DNA of 61,755 nt from Hungatella sp. UBA3048 (GTDB taxonomy: Bacteria > Bacillota > Clostridia > Lachnospirales > Lachnospiraceae). This document shows positions 25,919 through 34,235 of this stretch, in pieces. The stretch covers positions 259,997 through 321,751 of the forward strand of contig DFCS01000020.1 in the NCBI GenBank assembly GCA_002367105.1, given 5' to 3'. Positions within the stretch are counted from its first letter, which is position 1. Each line of letters begins with the position of its first letter. The position numbers were made by a program, and so were the translations under genes. The notes under the pieces were generated by a model. The model ran no database searches, was not told the origin of the DNA, and saw only the letters and a program-made list of their open reading frames with translations.

Positions 25919-26112
25919 TTCTGACTGTTATGGGGGCCAAGCTTATGGGTGCCACAATTGCGGTCAGTGATATAAGTGAAGGGCATTTGCAGGTTGCCAG
26001 GGAAATGGGAGCGGATGATGTCACCGTGACCAATAAGGATAATTTCGACGAACGTGTCCGTGAATTGACCGGTGGAGTTGACAAGGCATTTTTATCGTTC
26101 ATATATGGGTGA
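25919..26112 (+). pseudogene. Zinc-type alcohol dehydrogenase fragment
   Basis: About 60 codons encode VMGAKLMGATIAVSDISEGH and then LQVAREMGADDVTVTNKDNF followed by DERVRELTGGVDKAF. This is the cofactor-binding Rossmann region of medium-chain dehydrogenases (GATVIVSDISEERLELAKELGADHVIN..). The N-terminal catalytic domain and the rest of the C-terminus are missing. It is a remnant, bounded on the left by the 94-base palindrome. Confidence 0.7.
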
Positions 26113-26167
26113 AGTAGGAAAAAGGACTTAGTCCATCAAAATGACGGCCTATTTTTATGTGAAGTTT

Positions 26168-26869
26168 TTACCTATTGTTTAATAAAAAGTACTTATAGGC
26201 GCTTCGAATCGCCTCTTTTGCATTCTTATTGATGAAAGGAATACCGTGACCTCCTAATACAATGTTTGGCTCTATGCCGAGGTTCCATAATTTTTGAAAA
26301 CTCATACCTGATTTTTCAACACTATAGCTTAGATCCCCTTTCCAGCCGGTTTTAACATCTGTCCCGGTTTCACCTTCGATGAAAAACATATCTCCGGTGA
26401 ATAAAACCCTGTCATCATTGACGTTGGCATAGTAAAGGAGCGTTCCATCCGTATGCCCAGACATACAATAAACGGTTATCTGAAAGCCGTCTATGGTTAA
26501 AATTTGATCCTCCTTAAGTATCACATCAGCAATACAGGGAGGCGCCATATGATTTGTAAAGGGACTATTTGGCCCAAAGTTACCATTTTGGAGCGTTTCA
26601 TTATCTATACCAATATAAATTTTTGCACCCTGATTTTGAAAATAGGCTGCACAGCCAGCATGGTCATCATGACCGTGGGTAAGGAGAACGGCTGTAATTT
26701 CCTCCTCTTTAATTTTCCAATAAGCTAAATTGTTCCGGATAGTCGTCAAAGCCTCCGGTTTACTGCTATCAACCATAATATAACCGTTTTTGGTTTTAAT
26801 CAGATAGGCATTTCCCAATTCGCCATAGCTGCCTCCTGAGATCAGATAAAGATTATCTCTAATTTTCAT
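26168..26869 (-). CDS. MBL-fold metallo-hydrolase
   Basis: A 233-aa glyoxalase II-like hydrolase. The metal motif is THGHDDHAGC near residue 65, with further ligands in SGHTDGTLLYY, FTGDMFF and GGHGIPF. The substrate is unknown. Its start overlaps the end of the PTS gene by 11 bases (ATGAAAATTAG), so translation is probably coupled. The pair is regulated as one leftward operon. Confidence 0.85.
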   Translation of the reverse strand: MKIRDNLYLISGGSYGELGNAYLIKTKNGYIMVDSSKPEALTTIRNNLAYWKIKEEEITAVLLTHGHDDHAGCAAYFQNQGAKIYIGIDNETLQNGNFGPNSPFTNHMAPPCIADVILKEDQILTIDGFQITVYCMSGHTDGTLLYYANVNDDRVLFTGDMFFIEGETGTDVKTGWKGDLSYSVEKSGMSFQKLWNLGIEPNIVLGGHGIPFINKNAKEAIRSAYKYFLLNNR

Positions 26870-28466
26870 TATGATTCCTCCTGTTGTAGCTTTCGATATA
26901 TTCTTCCAATTCAGTTTTGATGGTACTGACCTTAGTACCGTAGATCACCTGCAGATTATTACCTTTTTGAATAACTCCTGCGGCACCTGTAGCTTTAAGG
27001 AGTGCCTCATCGGTTTTTGCGGCGTCTTTCACAACCACTCTTAAACGTGTAGCACAATTATCTAAATCCACAATATTATCCATTCCACCCATTCCATCAA
27101 CGATTTGCACATACATATCTGTGGCTGTACCTGCTTTTTCTTTTGCCTCAGCTTTCTTCTTTTCAAGGTAATCCGCTTTCGTATATAATTTAGAATCCTC
27201 ATCGTCTTCCCGGCCAGGTGTTTTAATATTTATTTTCGTTATGGCAAACCGGAATACCACATAATAAATGATTGCGTAAGCGAAACCAACGAGTAATACA
27301 GCAATCCAGTTTGTTCGTGCGTTCCCGGGTAAAATACCATATAGGACGAAATCAAGGGCCCCGCCTGAGAAAGTATATCCCACACCTGCATTCAGTATGT
27401 TTACAACCGCAAAGGAGATGCCGCCTAAAACACAATGGATCCCAAAGTATAGAAGCGGTGATACAAATAAAAATGAAAATTCAAGCGGTTCTGTAATGCC
27501 TGTTAAGAAAGATGCAAGGGCGGAAGAGAAAAGGAGGCCTTTGATTTTAGCTTTTTTCTGTTTGTAAGCCGTATGATACATAGCCAGGGCAGCCGCCGGA
27601 AAGCCGAACATCATAATGGGATAGTTGCCGGAGTAAAATTTTGCAACAGACGGACTGATCACATCTCCATTTGCAAGCTGGGCAAATAAGATGTTCTGAG
27701 CTCCCTCTAAAACGGTTCCATTGACCTCAGCAGTTCCGCCTAAGGCAGTTTGCCAGAAAGGCATATAGAATACGTGGTGCAGTCCTGTTGGTATCAGCGC
27801 CCGCAGAATAAAACCATAAAGGAAACTCCCGAAATAACCTAATTTTGCAATCCCTATACCAAGTAAGGCGATTCCTTGTCCCAGAAGCGGCCAGATGATG
27901 GCAAAAACAACTCCCATAGCAATAGCTGCGCAGGCAGAAATAATCGGGATAAAGTGGGTTCCTCCAAAAAAGGATAACATGTCAGGCAATTTTATTTTAT
28001 AATATCTGTTATGAAGCCGGGCAACCACTAAGCCGATGATAACTCCGCCTAAAACACTTGTATTCATCGTATTTTCAAATCCTAAAAAGCTGCTTATTAA
28101 TCCTGGTGTTTGATTAAGCTTTTCCAGGTCCATAAAATTCCTGACAATACTCATGAGGGTCATATTCATGACAAAGTAGGCAATAACGGCGGATAAAGCG
28201 GCAATCTCTTTGCTTTTTTGAGCCAGGCCAATCGCAATTGCAACGGCAAATAAGAGCGGAAGAAGCCCAAAGACAATATTTCCGCTATCTGCTGCAACTC
28301 TTAGAGACTTATACAACCAACCTCCTTCTTTTACGATTGATCCATAAGCTGTACTGGTAAATGTAGAGCCGATACCTAAAAGAAGACCGGCAATGGGGAG
28401 GACTGCAACAGGTAACATGAATGATTTACCGATTTTTTGTAATGTACCAAAGACTTGATGTTTCAT
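26859..28466 (-). CDS. PTS glucose/maltose-type EIICB component
   Basis: A 535-aa phosphotransferase permease. The N-terminal EIIC domain (about residues 1-420) has ten or so membrane helices and begins KSFMLPVAVLPIAGLLLGIG. The substrate-region signature GITEPLEFSFLF is present. The C-terminal EIIB domain has the phosphocysteine motif DNCATRLRVVV. No EIIA domain is fused, so EIIA must come from elsewhere. It most resembles the MalX/glucose group. It is divergent from a DeoR-family regulator, and operator-like repeats lie between them. The coupled hydrolase gene may act on the imported product. Confidence 0.9.
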   Translation of the reverse strand: MKHQVFGTLQKIGKSFMLPVAVLPIAGLLLGIGSTFTSTAYGSIVKEGGWLYKSLRVAADSGNIVFGLLPLLFAVAIAIGLAQKSKEIAALSAVIAYFVMNMTLMSIVRNFMDLEKLNQTPGLISSFLGFENTMNTSVLGGVIIGLVVARLHNRYYKIKLPDMLSFFGGTHFIPIISACAAIAMGVVFAIIWPLLGQGIALLGIGIAKLGYFGSFLYGFILRALIPTGLHHVFYMPFWQTALGGTAEVNGTVLEGAQNILFAQLANGDVISPSVAKFYSGNYPIMMFGFPAAALAMYHTAYKQKKAKIKGLLFSSALASFLTGITEPLEFSFLFVSPLLYFGIHCVLGGISFAVVNILNAGVGYTFSGGALDFVLYGILPGNARTNWIAVLLVGFAYAIIYYVVFRFAITKINIKTPGREDDEDSKLYTKADYLEKKKAEAKEKAGTATDMYVQIVDGMGGMDNIVDLDNCATRLRVVVKDAAKTDEALLKATGAAGVIQKGNNLQVIYGTKVSTIKTELEEYIESYNRRNHNEN

Positions 28467-28570
28467 AATGTAATCCCCTTTCTGACGCTGTCGCTAGCGG
28501 CATAAATAGAAATGAAAAATGGATGCGACGAATGAAATGATCATTTGTGATAATTGAATATTACAACTTA

Positions 28571-28586
28571 GTGCATTATTTTGCAA
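28571..28586. promoter_or_regulatory. Putative DeoR-family operator, left half-pair
   Basis: Minus strand TTGCAAAATAATGCAC, the inverted partner of 28613-28628 (14 of 16 positions identical). It lies in the divergent control region on the PTS side. Confidence 0.45.
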
Positions 28587-28612
28587 TATATTTTTTGAAA
28601 TAATTTAAACTA

Positions 28613-28641
28613 TTGCAGAATGATGCATAATGTTGTATACT
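28613..28641 (+). promoter_or_regulatory. Promoter of the DeoR regulator with overlapping operator
   Basis: TTGCAG, 17-bp spacer, TATACT. The -35 box is part of TTGCAGAATGATGCAT (28613-28628), the right-hand operator-like repeat. This fits autoregulation. Confidence 0.55.
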
Positions 28642-28664
28642 TAATGGGTAAGGAGATGATAACT

Positions 28665-29423
28665 ATGCTTGTGGAAGAACGTTTAGCAAAGATTCAGGAA
28701 ATCGTTGAAAAAAAGAAGAATGTATCAATGGAAGAATTGGTGGATCAATTAAATGTATCTAAGGACACCGTTCGGCGTGATTTAATTAAACTTGAGAAGA
28801 AAGGTATATTAAAGAGAACTTATGGAGGCGCAATATCAGGGAAAAAAGAAGCCCTGATAATGGGTTACGAAGAAAGATCAAAGATTTATTCCACTCCAAA
28901 GAAAAAGATTGCAGAAGCAGCAGAACCGCTCATTTCAGAATTTTCCGCTGTAATCTTTGACTCTTCAACCACGGTGGAAGCGGTGATTCCCTTGCTGGCT
29001 TCCAAAAGCCTGACCGCCATTACCAATTCATTAACGCATGCGGTTGAATTGGCAAAACACGGTAATAAGGATATTAAAGTGGTTGGAGGGAAACTGCACC
29101 AGATACAACTGTTTTTATATGGCAGCGATACGGTGCTGGAATTATCCCAGTACAGGGTTGACTATACACTGTTGGGAGTATTCGCAATTACCGGTACCGG
29201 GCTTTATATCCACACGGAAGAGGAAGGTCTGGTTAAAAGAGCCATGGTTAATTGTGCCAAGAAGGTCATCGCAGTCGCAGATTCTACAAAAATGGATACA
29301 ACAGGCTTCTTCAAAGTCTGCGCATTAGAGGATATTGATGTTTTAATAACGGATATAGAACCCTCCCAGGATTTCCAACGTGATCTGCAGGAGCATGGTG
29401 TGGATTTAATTATCGCCGGATAA
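28665..29423 (+). CDS. DeoR-family transcriptional regulator
   Basis: A 252-aa repressor with an N-terminal HTH (VSMEELVDQLNVSKDTVRRDL, about residues 20-40) and a C-terminal DeoR sugar-phosphate sensor domain (FDSSTTVEAVIPLL, NSLTHAVELAKHG, GVFAITGTGLYIHTEEEGLVKRAM). The ATG at 28665 follows AAGGAG; earlier in-frame ATGs lie upstream of that site. It is divergent from the PTS operon and precedes the M24-fold gene. A phosphosugar is the likely inducer. Confidence 0.88.
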   Translation: MLVEERLAKIQEIVEKKKNVSMEELVDQLNVSKDTVRRDLIKLEKKGILKRTYGGAISGKKEALIMGYEERSKIYSTPKKKIAEAAEPLISEFSAVIFDSSTTVEAVIPLLASKSLTAITNSLTHAVELAKHGNKDIKVVGGKLHQIQLFLYGSDTVLELSQYRVDYTLLGVFAITGTGLYIHTEEEGLVKRAMVNCAKKVIAVADSTKMDTTGFFKVCALEDIDVLITDIEPSQDFQRDLQEHGVDLIIAG

Positions 29424-29450
29424 AACTGCAATTCATTCATAGGAGGAGAC

Positions 29451-30854
29451 ATGATGTCAAATTTTAATCGAATTTACTTAAAAACGAATTTGCCGGAGCC
29501 AAAAACCTACAACGAAGTTTGGCCTGTTTTACTGTCGGACCAGACGATGGATGAGCGGTATCAGAAGATAATAGCTGGGATGATGGAAAGAGAACTTGAT
29601 TATCTGGTAATTTATGCAGACAAGGAGCATAGTGGGAATTTCGAATATTTAACTGGCTTTATTCCGCGCTTTGAGGAAGCTTTGCTAATTTTAAAACAGG
29701 ATCACAAGGTATATTCCCTCTTGGGAAATGAAAATCTAAAGATGAGCCAATATACCCGGCTGCCTGGCCATGTTTTCCATGTCCCTTCCTTTTCGCTGCC
29801 AAACCAGCCTATGGAAAGCGAAATTACTTTGGATTCTATATTTGAACGGCAGGGATTGGATCAGGCAAATAGAATAGGACTTGTGGGCTGGAAGCTATTT
29901 ACAGGCATTGAAGTAGAAGGGGGGCCTTTTGATATTCCTTACTATATCGTTGAAGCACTAAAGAAAATTACACGGCCGGACGTGAATTTAGTGAATGCTA
30001 ATGATTTATTTATAGGGCCAGACAAAGGTGCTCGTATTACCAATAATGCAAATGAAATCGCTCATTATGAATATGGAGCCAATCTTTCTTCCAACTGCAT
30101 TTTAAATGCACTAAATGCCATCGAAGTGGGCAAGGCGGAAATCGAGATAGGCAAATACTTAACAGCAGATGGTCAGGTCAATACGGTGGTGCCGATTGCC
30201 GCAGCCGGAGAGAGGTTTCAGCAGGCGAATCTCTACCCCACTGCAAAAAAGATTCAACGGGGAGATGCATTTTCTCTTACAACAGGCTTTAAAGGTGGAC
30301 TTTCTAGCAGGACCGGTCTTGTAGTCAGTAATGAGGCGGAACTTCCCCAGGACCAGAAGGATTATCTGGGAAGAATGGTTTATCCTTATTACAATGCAGT
30401 CGTTGTGTGGTTGGAAAATTTAAGGATAAATAAAACTGGAAAGGAAATCTATCAGCTTATAGAGACCGTCTTTCCGAAAGAAGAGTATGGCTGGTCTTTA
30501 AACCCAGGACATTTAACCGCAGATGAGGAATGGATGTCGTCACCTATTTATCCAGGATCAGAAAATAAAATTCAAAGCGGAATGATTTTTCAAATTGATA
30601 TCATTCCCTCCGTACCAGGATATACGGGCGTAAGCGCGGAAGATTGTATTGCCATTGCGGATGAAGCTCTGAGAGTAAGGATTCAGGAAGAATATCCCGG
30701 TATATGGAAACGGATTCTTGAAAGAAGAGAATATATAACTCAAACTTTAAATATTTCTTTATCGGATGAAATCCTTCCGCTTTCCAATACGGTTGGATAT
30801 TTGAGACCTTACCTCCTTAACAAATCGGCTGCAATGTGCTGTAATAATTCTTGA
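29451..30854 (+). CDS. M24-fold (aminopeptidase P-like) protein lacking most metal ligands
   Basis: A 467-aa protein with a creatinase-type N-terminal domain (residues about 25-200) and a pita-bread M24 domain. In active peptidases two metals are held by Asp, Asp, His, Glu, Glu. Here the first Asp pair region reads FSLTTGFKGGLSSRTG, without either Asp. The Glu of the usual TIEPG segment is replaced (QIDIIP). Only the histidine region NPGHLTADEEW and the last Glu (VSAEDCIAI) remain. It is therefore probably not a metallopeptidase. It follows the DeoR gene by 27 bases behind AGGAGGAG. ATG codons at 29451 and 29454 are both possible starts. Confidence 0.78.
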   Translation: MMSNFNRIYLKTNLPEPKTYNEVWPVLLSDQTMDERYQKIIAGMMERELDYLVIYADKEHSGNFEYLTGFIPRFEEALLILKQDHKVYSLLGNENLKMSQYTRLPGHVFHVPSFSLPNQPMESEITLDSIFERQGLDQANRIGLVGWKLFTGIEVEGGPFDIPYYIVEALKKITRPDVNLVNANDLFIGPDKGARITNNANEIAHYEYGANLSSNCILNALNAIEVGKAEIEIGKYLTADGQVNTVVPIAAAGERFQQANLYPTAKKIQRGDAFSLTTGFKGGLSSRTGLVVSNEAELPQDQKDYLGRMVYPYYNAVVVWLENLRINKTGKEIYQLIETVFPKEEYGWSLNPGHLTADEEWMSSPIYPGSENKIQSGMIFQIDIIPSVPGYTGVSAEDCIAIADEALRVRIQEEYPGIWKRILERREYITQTLNISLSDEILPLSNTVGYLRPYLLNKSAAMCCNNS

Positions 30855-30925
30855 ATGGGTATTGGAAAGACGGCTGTTGGCTGTCATTCATAAAACAGAT
30901 CAAAAAGTAGTTAAGGGTAGGTTAA

Positions 30926-31018
30926 ATGCTATCATACCTTCAGGCAGGGGGAGCAGTTGCGACCATGCTGCATGAACTGGATGCAGAGTGGCTGGGGGAG
31001 AAATATCAGAATCCATAG
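30926..31018 (+). pseudogene. Short unrecognised gene remnant
   Basis: A 30-codon stretch starts MLSYLQAGGAVATMLHELDA and ends QNP-stop directly before a strong terminator. There is no good ribosome site. It looks like the 3' end of a lost gene that kept its terminator. I do not recognise the family. Confidence 0.3.
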
Positions 31019-31025
31019 AAAATGA

Positions 31026-31082
31026 TACCCTGACAGTTCGACACAAAAAAGTGGCTGTGCTTGACTGTCAGGGTACTTTTTA
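31026..31082 (+). terminator. Terminator after the remnant at 30926-31018
   Basis: TACCCTGACAGT / ACTGTCAGGGTA (12 bp, 26-base loop) followed by CTTTTTAT. Confidence 0.7.
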
Positions 31083-31175
31083 TGATATGATGCGGCAACC
31101 TGATAATAGTATCTGATTGTACGATAAAAGCCCGTAACCATTTGCGGGAAAATAATAAAATTAAACAAAACAGAA

Positions 31176-31230
31176 AATAATAAAAAAGCTTTACATTCAC
31201 AGTACAATATGTTAATATGCATGTAATTCG
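31176..31230 (+). repeat. Degenerate copy of the lacI promoter region
   Basis: About 50 bases (AAAAAAGCTTTACATTC, then ACAATATGTTAATATGCAT) are nearly identical to 41843-41890 in front of lacI. The operator that follows there (TGTAACCGGTTACA) is destroyed here (TGTAATTCGGCTGG). No gene follows. Confidence 0.6.
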
Positions 31231-31259
31231 GCTGGGCTGGCTGTTTGTTATCATAAAAC

Positions 31260-32170
31260 AGACATTGCTTTTGCTTTATTTAAATATCCAATCAAGCTCA
31301 TCATATGAATCATAATTTAAACCAACACGATAATAAGCAGTAATAAAATTATTAGTATATGTAAATTGATTTTTATATTTCTAAGTTTATGAGCTTTTCC
31401 AGCAGACACGGGGCTTACGCCCCGACATCCCTATGCATAAAATATGTGCGTCATTAACGAATACGGTTCTTCACCTTATATTCATTCTTATCTGAAAAGA
31501 CTCCCTTTTATCTGCGGTTCCGGTAATGGAAATGTTCACAATAAGTAATTGCAGAATATTTCCAATGTATAACTGCACCGCTGGTTTCTTCGGCTTATCC
31601 ATTTGGATTATTATCTCTATGTCTCATTCTGAAACATCTTTCTCACTGCCGCATTGTCTGTCATTCCGTAATACTGGTTCTGCCGGTTCTTTTTTCCTTT
31701 TCGATATTGAATTGTATTCCGGGCAGTCCATTGACTGAGTTCGTCAGTCCATGCCTGTGCACCCTTTCTTACTTGAAGCTGAAATATGCCCGGCCCTTCC
31801 CGGTCAGACTTCCTGTCATATTTATGAATTCCTGATTCCTTTCCTCACTTTTGGTTCCATAACCGTTTCAATCTTGCGCCCTTCTGAAAATGGTACCTCC
31901 CATACAGAAAATTGAAGTCATATCCTTGTCCTGCATAAGCGTGGTGCGGATAATGCCGTTCAGTCCTTCCTGTTTATCAATCATATGCTGGTCATTGCAG
32001 TAGGTATCTTTGGGAAAGTTCCCAGCCAATCATGGAAGCAGCGTTCGGCTTCACAGCGGCAATATCTGCGGTTGATTCACAGGGGGCACCGTTTCAGCGC
32101 ATGCTCGTTCTGTCTGAAGCCAGTTACTTCAAATTCGGGCGGGCCAGGCAGTTCCTCAATGGGCGTATTT
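31260..32170. other. Degenerate intergenic zone with no intact gene
   Basis: No convincing coding frame spans this stretch on either strand. Minus-strand reading directly beyond the ribbon-helix-helix gene gives broken coding-like pieces (for example TGFRQNEHALKRCP and NDQHMIDKQEGLNGIIRTTL) interrupted by stops. These suggest decayed mobile-element genes. A small hairpin GGGGCTTACGCCCC occurs near 31412. I cannot name the original genes. Confidence 0.4.
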
Positions 32171-32171
32171 C

Positions 32172-32384
32172 TTATTTGTCAGGCTCCGCTTCGGCTGAGG
32201 GTTTGTTTTTTTGTGCGCTTTTTGCTTCCGCTTTCTGTTTTTCAAGCTGTTCCATGCCGATACGGATTAACTCTAATGTAGCTTGCGTCCGGTTGGCAAA
32301 ACGGTTTTCAAAGCGGAAATCGTCAATTTTTTTCAGCATTTCTTCGTCAAGAGTGATGGTGTATCTCGGTTTTTCAGTTGGCAT
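32172..32384 (-). CDS. Ribbon-helix-helix DNA-binding protein
   Basis: A 70-aa protein with the CopG/Arc-type ribbon-helix-helix pattern: a short basic strand KPRYTITLDEEMLKKIDDF, then a turn and helix NRTQATLELIRIGMEQLE. The C-terminal tail is charged and low complexity (EKQKAEAKSAQKNKPSAEAE). GGAGGTG sits just before ATGCCAACT, so the start is 32384 rather than the upstream in-frame ATG. Such proteins are common on integrative and conjugative elements. Repeats GTTCACCAC in its own promoter and in the divergent one are probable binding sites. Confidence 0.72.
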   Translation of the reverse strand: MPTEKPRYTITLDEEMLKKIDDFRFENRFANRTQATLELIRIGMEQLEKQKAEAKSAQKNKPSAEAEPDK

Positions 32385-32404
32385 TATTTTCACCTCCATA
32401 TCTA

Positions 32405-32433
32405 AATATATATCAGTTCACCACAGATGTAAA
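32405..32433 (-). promoter_or_regulatory. Promoter of the ribbon-helix-helix gene with operator in spacer
   Basis: Minus strand TTTACA, 17-bp spacer, TATATT. The spacer contains GTGGTGAAC (plus-strand GTTCACCAC at 32416-32424). Confidence 0.6.
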
Positions 32434-32463
32434 GATGAAAGTAAGAAAATCTGAAAACCCCCC

Positions 32464-32492
32464 TTGACTTTTCACCGGTTCACCACTATAAT
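32464..32492 (+). promoter_or_regulatory. Divergent rightward promoter with operator in spacer
   Basis: TTGACT, 17-bp spacer, TATAAT. GTTCACCAC (32478-32486) abuts the -10 box, and another copy lies at 32505-32513. A partial copy, GTTCAC, begins at 32521. Confidence 0.7.
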
Positions 32493-32543
32493 GATAAATA
32501 CGAGGTTCACCACATCATCAGTTCACGGAAGGGAGGTGGAAGT

Positions 32544-32594
32544 ATGTCAACAGCAAATACAAGAGATCTGCAGCAATTTCGGATTAATGGTTGA
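32544..32594 (+). pseudogene. Truncated first codons of a mobile-element gene
   Basis: Behind GGGAGGTGG, ATG opens MSTANTRDLQQFRING and then hits a stop. The first eight or so codons probably belong to the original gene driven by the promoter at 32464. The remainder is out-of-frame sequence of the isomerase remnant that follows. The junction is near 32555-32570. Confidence 0.45.
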
Positions 32595-32931
32595 TTTATC
32601 CCACTTTCCAACCACTTATGAGACGTCAAAATTCGTAATAAGAACCTTAAGGCCTTATATCAATCACTTCCATATCGGAAATGCAGTGGTGAAAAAAGGC
32701 AGTGAAGCATACGGGGACCAGCATCCCAGATTCGGATTCCCGGAAAGTGCCAATGACACGGCAGAACTGTTGGATTTTTTCCGTGTACTAAAAGAAGAAG
32801 GCTTTTTAAATTCTGAGACCCCCTATATGCTGTCCTTTGAAGTAAAGCCCTGGAAAGAAGAGGATGGGGATTTGGTTTTGGCAGGCACTAAGAGGGTGAT
32901 CAACAGGGCTTGGGCTTTATTGGAAGACTAG
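32565..32931 (+). pseudogene. 5'-truncated sugar isomerase/epimerase (xylose isomerase-like TIM barrel)
   Basis: About 120 codons encode the C-terminal part of an AP endonuclease family 2 type barrel: NFGLMVDLSHFPTTYE, INHFHIGNAV, DQHPRFGFPESANDTAELLDF, MLSFEVKPWKEEDGDLVLAG. The metal-binding D..H and H.H residues of the C-terminal half are present, but the first half is missing. It joins directly to mobile-element sequence at about 32565. It may once have belonged to the sugar cluster to the right. Confidence 0.72.
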
Positions 32932-33068
32932 CCTGTTAAAAGAAGTCTGGCCGGAAGAAAATTCAAACAGAAAGGGTTGCTGCAGTTAGATTCTTTTGGC
33001 CCGTGAAGCATATATTACAATTTGTGGCAGCACTGCAAGATTCCTTGCGGTGTGAGAAGGGTATAAGA

Positions 33069-34025
33069 ATGAAAATAGTAATTTTAGACGGTTATACGGA
33101 AAACCCGGGAGATTTAAGCTGGGAAGAATTTGAAAAGCTGGGTGAAGTAATGGTATATGACCGGACTCCGGCAGAGAAAATTGCAGAGCGTATACAGGAT
33201 GCACATGCAGTTATTACCAATAAAACACCGATCAGTGCGGAGGTTTTTGACGCCTGCCCGTCAATCCGGTATGTAGGAGTACTGGCTACCGGATATAACG
33301 TAGTGGATGTTGCAGAAGCTAAGAAACGGGGAATTATCGTCTCCAACATTCCTGCTTACGGAACCGCAGCAGTAGCCCAGATGACTTTTGCCTTACTATT
33401 TGAAGTCTGCCATCATGTGGGAGCACATTCCATGGCTGTGAAAAACGGTGACTGGAGTAAGAATGCAGACTGGTGCTTCTGGAACTATCCCCTTATTGAG
33501 CTGGCCGGTAAAAATATGGGCATTATCGGTTTTGGCCGTATCGGACAGTCTGTTGGAAAGATTGCGGCAGCTTTTGGCATGAAAGTTTTTGCTTATGATG
33601 AATTCCGGAATGAAGAGGGCAGAAAGATCGGAGAGTATATTTCTCTTGAAAGGCTTTTTAAGGAATCCGATGTTATTTCCCTTCATTGTCCGCTGCTGCC
33701 ATCTACACAGGGTATTATCAATAAAGAGAACATAGCGAAAATGAAAGAAGGAGTAATTATTATCAACACTAGCAGAGGGCCGCTAATTATTGAAAAGGAT
33801 CTGGCAGAAGCCCTGCGCAGTAAAAAGGTTTATGCCGCCGCCTGTGATGTGGTTTCCACGGAGCCGATTCTTGAAGATAATCCCCTGCTTGGGTGCTATA
33901 ACAGTATTTTGACGCCTCATATCGCCTGGGCTCCAAAGGAGAGCAGACAGCGGCTCATGGACATTGCAGTGGAGAATACTGAGGCATTTATTGCAGGTAA
34001 ACCTGTTAATGTAGTAAATCCTTAA
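33069..34025 (+). CDS. D-isomer 2-hydroxyacid dehydrogenase
   Basis: A 318-aa NAD(P)-dependent dehydrogenase. The Rossmann motif is GIIGFGRIGQSVG near residue 150, and the catalytic Arg, Glu and His are in NTSRGPLI, CDVVSTEPILEDNPL and TPHIAWAPKESR. It resembles glycerate/hydroxypyruvate reductases (HprA group). The ATG at 33069 follows GAAGGG. It sits between the truncated isomerase and the ABC sugar importer and could reduce a keto acid from sugar breakdown. Specificity is inferred. Confidence 0.87.
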   Translation: MKIVILDGYTENPGDLSWEEFEKLGEVMVYDRTPAEKIAERIQDAHAVITNKTPISAEVFDACPSIRYVGVLATGYNVVDVAEAKKRGIIVSNIPAYGTAAVAQMTFALLFEVCHHVGAHSMAVKNGDWSKNADWCFWNYPLIELAGKNMGIIGFGRIGQSVGKIAAAFGMKVFAYDEFRNEEGRKIGEYISLERLFKESDVISLHCPLLPSTQGIINKENIAKMKEGVIIINTSRGPLIIEKDLAEALRSKKVYAAACDVVSTEPILEDNPLLGCYNSILTPHIAWAPKESRQRLMDIAVENTEAFIAGKPVNVVNP

Positions 34026-34235
34026 TAGGCTATGTCCGTAATATAATAAATCCGTTACTATTATAAACCGTATATGCAGGGAATCTGTTGTGCGGTATCA
34101 GAGTCGTTTTATAAACTGCTGTGGATTTTCAGTTTCTGATTCGCAGCCGTCTGAAACGGATTTCAATAGGGGAACGCAGAAGAAGCGTATTTTGGTATTT
34201 GAAACAAACATGATTAACAGAAGGGAATCAAAATT

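Noticed and set aside
31985..32281. Rightward frames opposite the ribbon-helix-helix gene
   Set aside because: Composition is cysteine- and arginine-rich shadow coding; the minus strand has a proper ribosome site and a recognisable domain.
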